A DNA stretch of 64,000 nucleotides from CAVQBP01 sp963740945 (GTDB taxonomy: Bacteria; Bacteroidota; Ignavibacteria; Ignavibacteriales; Ignavibacteriaceae), in the NCBI GenBank assembly GCA_963740945.1, contig CAVUGE010000017.1, forward strand, positions 1 to 64,000. Direction: 5' to 3'. Of this stretch, positions 38,101 through 45,318 are shown in pieces. Each line of letters opens with the position of its first letter. Within the stretch, counting starts at the first letter, position 1. A program made the translations under genes and the position numbers. The notes under the pieces are model-generated. The model did not search any database and was not told the origin of the DNA. It saw only the letters and a program-made list of their open reading frames with translations.

Positions 38101-38416
38101 GAAGGAATTTAAAGAACCTTACGTGGTACCTAATCCTTATGTAGGGCAGGCTAGTTTTGAACCGCAAAGATTTGCAGTATCCGGTAGAGGGGAAAGAAGG
38201 ATTGAATTTAGAGAACTTCCCCAAACCTGCACCATCAGAATTTATACGGTAAATGGTGAACTGGTAAAAATATTGTACCATGACGGGTTACAGGGATATG
38301 AACCGTGGGATTTACGCTCTAAAGATAATCTGGAAATTGCACCGGGATTGTATATTTTTCATGTTGAAGCACCGGATATCGGATCATACATCGGAAAATT
38401 TGCAATTATAAAATAA
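35162..38416 (+). CDS. Large secreted FN3-containing protein with T9SS-type C-terminus
   Basis: A 1084-residue exported protein. The ATG at 35162 is taken as start (MKRLFFTETIILL) over a TTG nine bases upstream. The signal peptide ends LFSQ. Residues 30-540 match no family I know but contain an acidic calcium-like stretch DGKDNDDDGITDERRDSG (near 335). A fibronectin type III domain covers about 555-690 (YVTLTWDNKAE, FEGYRIYRSTDP). The last 100 residues (YVVPNPYVGQASFEPQ, IYTVNGELVKILYHDG, APGLYIFHVEAP) are a diverged T9SS sorting domain. It lies 35 bp after the TonB receptor and 12 bp before the PorV-like gene; a surface partner of that receptor, replacing SusD, is my inference. Confidence 0.75.
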   Translation: MKRLFFTETIILLTISVLFSNKLFSQQLLPVIPDSIRGTADAEREGTHDANNIRTLFYNFGMVGDYPPDPLNVDVTVFHSIEVPKGSGQNYSDGYTPYVLAKINQTNGAQAYIMETGYRERQGQSPYFNRVMRYEPRPSYRMGSNWIGYFQPDPTINTGLSPAISNDPRTWPDLWYDKLNDPDDPGWPGSWDGYFGKVAGADQESYYVYDDQYYDAWNFVPDSRDPSRKGLGLSVEQRNFQWANVQAGNVLFSHYDISNESTTDYNNNIIFGFYDDTGVGGEGIGPEGIPESDDDNAFYTKEVGLNLVYTWDNYGDGTRGKTGYLGYSYLETPGNPTDGKDNDDDGITDERRDSGPGEEITGQDNIRAYVQSHYDMTKFESYFGKLEDRLAFKEGVWWTGDEDMDWVAKFHDTGADGIFGTHDTGENDGKPTEGEPNFDRTDIDESDQIGLTGFKMNRIRAGNGVGPVDNVVFFDDGHHWPQRLYALFSNPDSSFDNPLVLNYNIGFLFASGPFNLQAGQRERFSIALGYGGDLRELETTTRVVSQIYKANYQFAVPPPAPTLHAFAGDHYVTLTWDNKAETAFDQLTNTNDFEGYRIYRSTDPTFLDPQIIVTATGSGPIGNGKALVEFDEKDGNYGFSKTTVEGVAYYLGTDNGLAHSFTDTAVTNGQTYYYAVAAYDKGSDSLAIYPSENAITVSQTLRGGTILPKNVVSVIPNALSLGFKPAEALQLQHSEGIGTGNVSVEIKNSSLVPDNHTFKIIFTNQADTVRANYYSMVDETSNDTLFSLGYDLEGLATGPAADGILPIISTPKTVSVDSVNSGFTSDSQTNLKLTARYATSLPITLQRPGYPYNVQIIFSNGILDTSVAAIGAPSEPTKFKVIAKDPAGDMKLKFRFRDVDKSGTISNSGDFIEILTAQRETPNSLKPTWRIDVNDTATGGNIQPPGDGDVYNLLLNIPYSSGDVFTFTTMAQSFDKTAEKKEFKEPYVVPNPYVGQASFEPQRFAVSGRGERRIEFRELPQTCTIRIYTVNGELVKILYHDGLQGYEPWDLRSKDNLEIAPGLYIFHVEAPDIGSYIGKFAIIK

Positions 38417-38428
38417 GGCAGCGATATT

Positions 38429-39475
38429 ATGAATATTAAATTATTTACAAAAATAAAATTTATTATTGAAGCCGGAAAATATATCATTTTCTTGATATTA
38501 ATTTTATCGGCTGCAAATTATCCACAATCAAAGGTAGGTACTACAATAGGTCAGTTTCTCAAAATTGAACCGAGTGCCAGAGTCGGTGCTATGGGTAATG
38601 CAGGAACTTCACTTTTCGGTGAAGCATCTTCATTATATTATAATCCGGCTAGTTCAGGACGTTTGAGAAGTTCAGATGTTCAATTTACATATTCTAATTG
38701 GATTGCTGATATATCTTATGATTATGCCGCTTTATCCTTATACGTTGAGAACCTTGGAACAATTTCATTTCAGGCTACTTCATTAAATTCCGGTAAAATT
38801 GATGTTCGTACAGTAAATCAACCGCTTGGCACAGGTGAACAATACACGGTTTCAGATTTTGCAATGGGACTTGGTTTTAGCTTGATGCTTACCGACAGAG
38901 TTTCCATCGGCATATTGGTTAATTATATTTCAGAAAACATCTGGCATAGCAGTTTAAATAATTTCGGTATTAATTTAGGAGTCCAATATGAAGTTGAAAA
39001 CGGCGGATTAACACTTGGTGCCAGCCTTCTGAATTTCGGACCTAGAGCATCTTATGATGGACGGGACCTTTATGTTGATTATAATCAAGACCCTGCAGTA
39101 CACGGACAAAATGATCAACTTCCTGCTGAGTTGAGAACTGATTCTTATTCATTACCAACCATATTCAGAGTAGGTGTTTCATATCCGATAAAGTTTGATG
39201 AATCGAATAGATTTTTGATATCTGCTGATTTACTCCATCCGAATGATAATAATGAAAGTGTAGACGTAGGAGGTGAATGGGTTATATTTAATAATTTTAT
39301 GCTGCGCGGCGGATACCGGGATTTATTTTTAACTGATTCAGAAGGGGGACTTGTACTTGGAGCCGGAGTAAAATTGAATCTAAATGATCAATATAATCTT
39401 AGATTTGATTATGCATGGGCTGATTACGGGAGATTAGATCAAACACATCGATTTACTGTTGGAGTTGGTTTTTAG
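38429..39475 (+). CDS. PorV/PorQ-family outer-membrane protein
   Basis: Beta-barrel protein of 348 residues related to PorV and PorQ of type IX secretion, a FadL-like fold. Its N-terminal region is hydrophobic (IIFLILILSAANYPQS); the family hallmark QFLKIEPSARVGAMGNAGTS follows, then SSLYYNPASSGRL and a C-terminal strand ending HRFTVGVGF. PorV binds T9SS sorting signals and shuttles cargo to the attachment machinery. Being fused into a glycan operon behind a cargo gene suggests a dedicated shuttle or anchor rather than the housekeeping PorV, but that is inference. A hairpin follows before the second GH144 gene. Confidence 0.85.
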   Translation: MNIKLFTKIKFIIEAGKYIIFLILILSAANYPQSKVGTTIGQFLKIEPSARVGAMGNAGTSLFGEASSLYYNPASSGRLRSSDVQFTYSNWIADISYDYAALSLYVENLGTISFQATSLNSGKIDVRTVNQPLGTGEQYTVSDFAMGLGFSLMLTDRVSIGILVNYISENIWHSSLNNFGINLGVQYEVENGGLTLGASLLNFGPRASYDGRDLYVDYNQDPAVHGQNDQLPAELRTDSYSLPTIFRVGVSYPIKFDESNRFLISADLLHPNDNNESVDVGGEWVIFNNFMLRGGYRDLFLTDSEGGLVLGAGVKLNLNDQYNLRFDYAWADYGRLDQTHRFTVGVGF

Positions 39476-39489
39476 TTTAGGTACTCACA

Positions 39490-39523
39490 ACATGTGCCGG
39501 TTATTTTTATAATCGGCATGTGT
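39490..39523 (+). other. Intercistronic stem-loop, possible weak terminator
   Basis: GCCGGTTAT (39496-39504) pairs with ATAATCGGC (39509-39516 region), with flanking CATG partly pairing. The following TCTTTATAAAAGG is not a strong U-tract; AAAGGA then serves as ribosome site for the next gene. Confidence 0.5.
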
Positions 39524-39539
39524 CTTTATAAAAGGAAAT

Positions 39540-40922
39540 ATGAATAAAATTAAATTCTATTTCATACTTTTATTATTTTTATTTCCTTATAAACATGAAA
39601 TATATCGACACTCCGATAATTTCCAGCTTAACAAAACAAGGTATAATCTAAGTCTATCAGACAGAAAGTTTCTTGATACTCTTCAATACAGATCATTTTT
39701 ATATTTTTGGAATGAATGCAATCCAGCAAACGGATTAGTCAAAGACCGTTCTACCAAAGACTCACCTGCAAGCATAGCAGCAGTCGGATTTGCATTTCCT
39801 ATTTGGGCTATAGGCGCAGAACACAAATGGATATCGAGAAATGATGCAATTAAAAGAACTCTTGCAGCATTAGAATTTTTTATGAATTCAGAACAGAGCA
39901 GTGATCAGTTAGCGACTGGCTATGAGGGATTATATTATCACTTTCTTGATATGAATACCGGGAAAAGGGAATGGTCATGTGAATTATCTTCGATAGATAC
40001 CGGTTTATTGATAGCGGGTATTCGATTTGTAAGGCAGTATTACAGCCGAAATAACATGAATGAAAATAAAATTAGAGATTTAGCCGATTCTATAACATAC
40101 AGGGTCAACTGGAATTTTATGAATATCCCAGATACAAATAAATTTGCCGGATTAATAAGCATGGCCTGGAGCCCTGAAAAAGGATTGGCGGATTACGGAT
40201 GGTTCGGTTATAATGAAGGGTTAATTTTACAAATTATAGCAGCTGGGAGCGGCTATATAAAGTACCGTGAATCTTATGATGGATGGCTCAAAACCTATCA
40301 ATGGCATGAACCTTATCCAAGATTAGCACATGTAATTTTTCCTCCCTTATTCGGTCATCAATACTCCCATTTGTTTGTTGATTTCAGGGGAATATATGAC
40401 AGATATATGAAAGAAAAAGGTATAGACTACTTTGAAAACTCAAGACGTGCGACTTTAACTCAAAGATTATACGCGATGCAAAATCCGAAAAGGTGGCAGG
40501 GATATGACTCTTTAACGTGGGGATTAACAGCGTGTGATGGACCAGGTTCTAAATTTGATAAAGATGGTATGAAGTTTCATGATTACGCTGCAAGGGGTAC
40601 TAGCGGACCAGACATTGTTCATGACGATGATGGAACCATTGCTCCTACTGCTGCAGCCGGGTCAGTTGCTTTTGTTCCGGAAGTTGTTATACCCACTTTG
40701 GAAGCGATGAAAGAACGGTATGGGGATAAAGGTCTATGGAACAAATACGGATTTGTAGATGCATTTAATCCAACAATAGAATGGTTTGATTCAGATTATC
40801 TTGGTATTGACGAAGGCCCCATTGTCTTGATGATTGAAAATTTTCGAAATGGTTTCATATGGAAGTATATGATGAAAGATCCTGTTATTAAAACAGGTCT
40901 GAAAAAATTAGGATTTAATTAA
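39540..40922 (+). CDS. Second GH144-type (glucoamylase-like) glycoside hydrolase
   Basis: A 460-residue (alpha/alpha)6 hydrolase, paralogous to the GH144 domain at 23727 (shared LQYRSFLYFWNECNPANGL, SSIDTGLLIAGIRFV, DDDGTIAPTAAAGSVAFVPE, LGIDEGPIVLMIENFRNG). It lacks the FN3, binding-module and T9SS parts. The N-terminal 18 residues are hydrophobic but without a clear cleavage site, so it is probably periplasmic or membrane-held. GH144 includes both endo-beta-1,2-glucanases and an exo-acting enzyme releasing disaccharides; a surface endo-enzyme plus a periplasmic trimming enzyme would make sense here. ATG at 39540 is behind AAAGGA. Confidence 0.88.
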   Translation: MNKIKFYFILLLFLFPYKHEIYRHSDNFQLNKTRYNLSLSDRKFLDTLQYRSFLYFWNECNPANGLVKDRSTKDSPASIAAVGFAFPIWAIGAEHKWISRNDAIKRTLAALEFFMNSEQSSDQLATGYEGLYYHFLDMNTGKREWSCELSSIDTGLLIAGIRFVRQYYSRNNMNENKIRDLADSITYRVNWNFMNIPDTNKFAGLISMAWSPEKGLADYGWFGYNEGLILQIIAAGSGYIKYRESYDGWLKTYQWHEPYPRLAHVIFPPLFGHQYSHLFVDFRGIYDRYMKEKGIDYFENSRRATLTQRLYAMQNPKRWQGYDSLTWGLTACDGPGSKFDKDGMKFHDYAARGTSGPDIVHDDDGTIAPTAAAGSVAFVPEVVIPTLEAMKERYGDKGLWNKYGFVDAFNPTIEWFDSDYLGIDEGPIVLMIENFRNGFIWKYMMKDPVIKTGLKKLGFN

Positions 40923-40951
40923 TTTATTAATAATTGAATTATAAAAAAAGG

Positions 40952-41434
40952 ATGAAAAATAAATCCCCCGGTTTAACGAGAAGAAAGTTTATTTCAAATT
41001 TAAGCTTTTCTGCAGCCACAATTCCGCTTATAAATTTCAGTAATGTATTTAACCAACAACCTTCCGATGCGAAAGAAATAATAGTAAAAAAAATATCAGA
41101 TGAACAACAGCTCAATATAATATTTATCTTAAGTTATGATCATCGATATGACTTTATGGGATTTATGACTAAAGGTAAAGAAGGAGAAGGGAGATCATCT
41201 TTTTTGAAAACACCGGCTATGGATAAAATGGCAAAAGAAGGTGCACAATTTGAGAATACTTTTGTGACAACATCTCTTTGTTCACCAAGCAGAACCTCAA
41301 TTTTGACGGGACAGTATTCAAGTAAACATGGTGTGATAGACAATGATGCACCGGAACCTTAGGATAACGTTTATTTCCCCGAATATTTACAAAAGCTTGG
41401 TTATGGATCCATATATGAAGTTTATGGCAAATGA
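40952..41434 (+). pseudogene. Sulfatase remnant, truncated
   Basis: N-terminal quarter of a sulfatase. From ATG 40952 there is a Tat-like leader (LTRRKFISNLSFSAATIP), the metal-site region reads LSYDHRYDFMGF where active enzymes have DDHR, and the formylglycine motif CSPSRTSILTG is still present. A TAG at 41360 interrupts the frame; beyond it DNVYFPEYLQKLGYGS continues the family before a second stop at 41432. The remaining roughly 350 residues are absent; 41435-41547 hold nothing recognisable. Unlike the frameshifts near 8-11 kb, the combination of stop, lost Asp and missing C-terminus indicates real decay. Confidence 0.88.
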
Positions 41435-41547
41435 GCTTTTACATAAGCGGCCGCCTTCAAATATAATGAATAGGATGAATCATAATTCCTTTAATTTTAC
41501 CGGCAGTATATAAATGGGTCAATATATTCTTTCTTAGTTAAGAACAA

Positions 41548-42669
41548 ATGATAAAGAAATATATTAAATTTTTTTTAGTTTTTATTATTTATTTGTTTAC
41601 AGGCTGTTCTTCAACTAATCAAACGGGAACTTTAATGCCAGGACAACAACCGCAACAATTTTCAAAAACTATTACTAAAACAGTTGGTTATAAATACCTA
41701 TTATACCTGCCAAAAGATTATTTTAATCGGAAGAAACAATGGCCTATGATTTTATTTCTTCACGGTTCAGGGGAGAGAGGAGATAATCTTGAAACTGTAA
41801 AAATACATGGTGTACCTAAAATAATTGAAGGAAGAGACAATTTCCCATTTATTGTAGTATCTCCTCAATGTCCGCAAGGTGAAAGGTGGTCTAACGGTTG
41901 GGCGATTGAAACATTAAATGCACTTCTAGATGAAATAATAAAAAATTACAGTATTGATACAAATAGGATTTATTTAACCGGATTAAGTATGGGCGGTTTT
42001 GGAACATGGTCTCTTGCAGAAGAATACCCGGAAAGGTTTGCCGCTATCGCCCCAGTCTGTGGAGGGGGAGATCCGGAGAAAGCTTATAAAATTAGAAGAA
42101 TTCCTGTATGGGTATTCCATGGAGCAAAAGACAATGTAGTTCCTATACGTAATGCTGAAGTTATGGTAGATGCATTAAAAAAATATGAGGGGGATGTTAA
42201 ATATACCGTTTACCCGGATGCGGGTCATGATTCCTGGACTGAAACTTATAATAATCCTAAACTTTATGATTGGTTTTTAGAGCATACAAAACAAACCAAG
42301 AAATTGTTAAAGATTGAAAATGATAATATTCAAGCATCTTCAGGTGATGTCTTCAAGGCTTTTGATGGAGATTTTAATACACGCTGGGAAAGTGAATGGA
42401 AGGATCCTCAATGGATTACAATAAACTTTAAAAAGTTACAGAAAGTAAATCAGATTGTAATCTTATGGGAAACAGCTTTCGGCAAAGAATATGAAATTCT
42501 TGCTTCAAATGATAACGTGAATTGGAGATCGGTATATAAAGAGACAAATGGTGATGGCTGTGCTGACAAAATCAGTTTCAATAGTTTGGATACACAATAT
42601 TTGAAGTTCAATTTTATTCAAAGAGGGACGGAATGGGGATATTCAATATGGGATATGGAAATTGAATAG
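41548..42669 (+). CDS. Lipoprotein alpha/beta-hydrolase (esterase-like) with C-terminal discoidin-type domain
   Basis: Envelope lipoprotein of 373 residues; the signal ends in the lipobox LFTGC (Cys near residue 16). The alpha/beta-hydrolase domain (about 40-250) resembles predicted peptidases and feruloyl/PHB-type esterases: oxyanion region LFLHGSGERGDN, nucleophile Ser near 147 in GLSMGGFGTW, acid Asp in HGAKDNVVP, His in PDAGHDSW. Residues about 265-373 form an F5/8 type C (discoidin-like) domain, with FDGDFNTRWESEW, a sugar-binding fold. It could remove acyl groups from the glycan. Placed between the two GH genes of the locus on the same strand, though 110 bp from either. Confidence 0.85.
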   Translation: MIKKYIKFFLVFIIYLFTGCSSTNQTGTLMPGQQPQQFSKTITKTVGYKYLLYLPKDYFNRKKQWPMILFLHGSGERGDNLETVKIHGVPKIIEGRDNFPFIVVSPQCPQGERWSNGWAIETLNALLDEIIKNYSIDTNRIYLTGLSMGGFGTWSLAEEYPERFAAIAPVCGGGDPEKAYKIRRIPVWVFHGAKDNVVPIRNAEVMVDALKKYEGDVKYTVYPDAGHDSWTETYNNPKLYDWFLEHTKQTKKLLKIENDNIQASSGDVFKAFDGDFNTRWESEWKDPQWITINFKKLQKVNQIVILWETAFGKEYEILASNDNVNWRSVYKETNGDGCADKISFNSLDTQYLKFNFIQRGTEWGYSIWDMEIE

Positions 42670-42781
42670 TATGTTGCTATAAAAATTATTGTATATTAGG
42701 ATGAAAAGTTAAATCACAATAAAAAATATTTCTTATTTTTTATTCCATAAAATTAAATTTATGTCACCTTAATTAAATATT

Positions 42782-45034
42782 ATGATTAAGAAAACAGTAT
42801 TACTAATTATTTTGGTTACAATCTGTCTGTTTAGTCAGACAGATATATATAAACCATTAACGGACATTCAGCAAATTAGCTCAGCTAATTTTACTAATGA
42901 AACTATTGAAAAGAGAATTGACAGTATGCTTTCAAAGATGAGTTTAGAAGAAAAGATTGGACAATTAATACAAATTGTAGGAGAACCTAAATATTTAGAG
43001 AATTTTATAAAGGATGGAAAAGTAGGCTCGATTTTAATCGGGACGGGGGTACCGGGCGAGATAAATAGGCTGCAAAAAATAGCAATGGCGTCCAATCTGA
43101 AAATCCCATTGATATTTGCACATGATGTTATTCACGGATATTATACAATTTATCCGGTTCCGATTGGTGAAGCTGCAAGCTGGAATCCGGATATTGCAAA
43201 GAAAGATGCACATTTAGCAGCGATGGAAGCCGCATCTCAGGGGACAAGATGGACGTTTGCTCCCATGGTAGACATAGCACGGGATCCAAGGTGGGGAAGA
43301 ATAATGGAAGGTGCCGGTGAAGATCCGTTTTTAGGAAGTATTATGGCAGCTGCGAGAGTCGAAGGTTTTCAGGGTAGTAATTTGAATGATCCGTGGTCTA
43401 TTGCCGCCTGTGCAAAGCATTTTGTTGCATACGGTGCTGCTCAGGCCGGAAGAGAATATAACACTGTTGATATTTCAGAAAGAACATTAAGAGAAATATA
43501 TCTGCCTCCATTTAAAGCTGCAGTCAATGCAGGGGTTGCTACTATAATGAGTGCATTTAATGATCTTAACGGAATACCTGCATCAGCAAACCATCATACA
43601 TTAACAGAAATTTTGAAGGATGATTGGGGATTTAAAGGTCTTGTCGTAAGTGATTATAATTCTATAGGTGAACTGACAACTCATGGAATCGCAAAAAATA
43701 AATATGAAGCGGCAGAGGAAGCTTTTTTAGCAGGAGTAGATGTTGATATGGTCGGTGATACTATTTCCGGTGATGCTTATTCTCCTAACCTTGAAAAACT
43801 TGTTAATAATGGCTTAATCACCACAGATAAGATTGATGAATCAGTTAAAAGAGTTTTGCGTGTGAAAATAAAGTTAGGATTATTTGAGCACCCGTATGTT
43901 GATACACTATTTTATAAGAAAAATATAATTAGTCATGAGAAAAGAGAGAGTATAGTTAGAGAATCAGCAAGAGAATCTATTGTACTTTTAAAAAATAAGG
44001 AGAATATTCTTCCGATTAAAAAGGATATTGGTTCAATTGCATTAATAGGACCATTGGCTGATAATAAAACAGACCCTATGGGAGGATGGTCTGCTGCTGG
44101 TAGTCCGGATAACATAGTTACAGTTTTAAAAGGCATATCAAACAAGGTTTCCTCAAATACGAAGATTAATTACGCAAAAGGATGCAGCATAAATGATTCG
44201 AGTGAAGTAGATTTCAAGAATGCAATTGAAGCTGCAAATAAATCGGATATAGTTATAATGGCTGTAGGAGAATCCAGGGAAATGAGTGGAGAAGCCTCAA
44301 GCAGAGTTAATTTGGATTTACCGGGTAAACAGGAAAGACTAGTTGAAGAAATTTCTAAATTAGGAAAACCTGTAGTAGTAGTTTTAATGAATGGCAGACC
44401 ACTTGCAATTGACTGGATTGCCGAAAATATACCGGCAATTCTTGAAACATGGTTTTTAGGCGATCAGGCAGGGAATGCTATAGCTGATGTATTGTTCGGC
44501 GATTATAATCCCTCAGGAAAACTTCCGGCAACTTTTCCAAGATCAGTAGGACAGGTTCCCATATTTTATAATCAAAAAATTACCGGAAGACCTGCAATGC
44601 CAGATAATAAGTTTACTTCTAAATATCTTGATTCCCCAACAACACCTCTTTACCCATTCGGATACGGATTAAGCTATACAACTTTTAATTATAAAAATAT
44701 AAGAACGGATAAGTCTAAAATTGCTGCAAATGATTCAATAACCGCTGTCATTGATGTAACAAATACGGGGCAGTTTGAAGGTGAAGAAGTTGTTCAATTG
44801 TATCTTCATGATAGAGTTAGAAGTATAACACCGCCAATAAAAGAGTTAAAGGGATTTGAAAAGGTTCTTTTGAAACCCGGAGATACAAAGGTAATTAAGT
44901 TTGTTATTACTCCGGATATGTTATCATTTCTGGATAAAGATTTAAAAACCATAATCGAACCAGGAACTTTTGATATTATGATCGGGGGTAATTCTGTTGA
45001 CCTTTTATCTGCTTCTTTTGAAGTTGTGAAATAA
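42782..45034 (+). CDS. bglX: GH3 family beta-glucosidase
   Basis: Exo-acting retaining beta-glucosidase of 750 residues with a signal peptide (ends LFSQ), so periplasmic or surface. GH3 N-domain (about 45-375) has HDVIHGYYTIYPVPIGEAAS, RDPRWGRIMEGAGEDP, KHFVAYG and the nucleophile Asp291 in VVSDYNSIGEL; the GH3 C-domain (about 390-610) has GGWSAAGSPDN and the FN3-like tail (about 655-745) GEEVVQLYLHDRV. Some Bacteroidota homologues cleave sophorose (beta-1,2). In this locus it probably trims oligosaccharides released by GH144. Last gene of the glycan block; the next 284 bp contain a repeat but no obvious terminator. Confidence 0.93.
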   Translation: MIKKTVLLIILVTICLFSQTDIYKPLTDIQQISSANFTNETIEKRIDSMLSKMSLEEKIGQLIQIVGEPKYLENFIKDGKVGSILIGTGVPGEINRLQKIAMASNLKIPLIFAHDVIHGYYTIYPVPIGEAASWNPDIAKKDAHLAAMEAASQGTRWTFAPMVDIARDPRWGRIMEGAGEDPFLGSIMAAARVEGFQGSNLNDPWSIAACAKHFVAYGAAQAGREYNTVDISERTLREIYLPPFKAAVNAGVATIMSAFNDLNGIPASANHHTLTEILKDDWGFKGLVVSDYNSIGELTTHGIAKNKYEAAEEAFLAGVDVDMVGDTISGDAYSPNLEKLVNNGLITTDKIDESVKRVLRVKIKLGLFEHPYVDTLFYKKNIISHEKRESIVRESARESIVLLKNKENILPIKKDIGSIALIGPLADNKTDPMGGWSAAGSPDNIVTVLKGISNKVSSNTKINYAKGCSINDSSEVDFKNAIEAANKSDIVIMAVGESREMSGEASSRVNLDLPGKQERLVEEISKLGKPVVVVLMNGRPLAIDWIAENIPAILETWFLGDQAGNAIADVLFGDYNPSGKLPATFPRSVGQVPIFYNQKITGRPAMPDNKFTSKYLDSPTTPLYPFGYGLSYTTFNYKNIRTDKSKIAANDSITAVIDVTNTGQFEGEEVVQLYLHDRVRSITPPIKELKGFEKVLLKPGDTKVIKFVITPDMLSFLDKDLKTIIEPGTFDIMIGGNSVDLLSASFEVVK

Positions 45035-45074
45035 ATTTTTTTAACAACTAAAGTTATACAAGGATCAATATCCT

Positions 45075-45169
45075 AAAGATGACATCTTTACTTACTAAAA
45101 TAGGTCTTTATCTGAACTTTCTTTTTTAATATAACTGGAAAATGTTTTTGTTTTAAAGATGTCATCTTC
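45075..45169. repeat. Pair of near-identical 15-bp palindromes
   Basis: AAAGATGACATCTTT (45075-45089) and AAAGATGTCATCTTC (45155-45169) share AAGATG-N-CATCTT with dyad symmetry and lie 80 bp apart, between the GH3 and isomerase genes. They could be two sites for a dimeric regulator, or arms of one stem-loop, since the copies can also pair with each other. No family is recognised. Confidence 0.55.
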
Positions 45170-45318
45170 ACATCTCAGCTTAAAAATATATTTCAGAAGG
45201 ATAATATTTGAGTAATCTCAGTTAGTATGTATAACAAGATAATTCTTTATTGAATTGAAGCTAAATTGGTATTAATTTTTTATTTGAAACTTTATCTGCT
45301 GAACTTTAATATTGTTTT

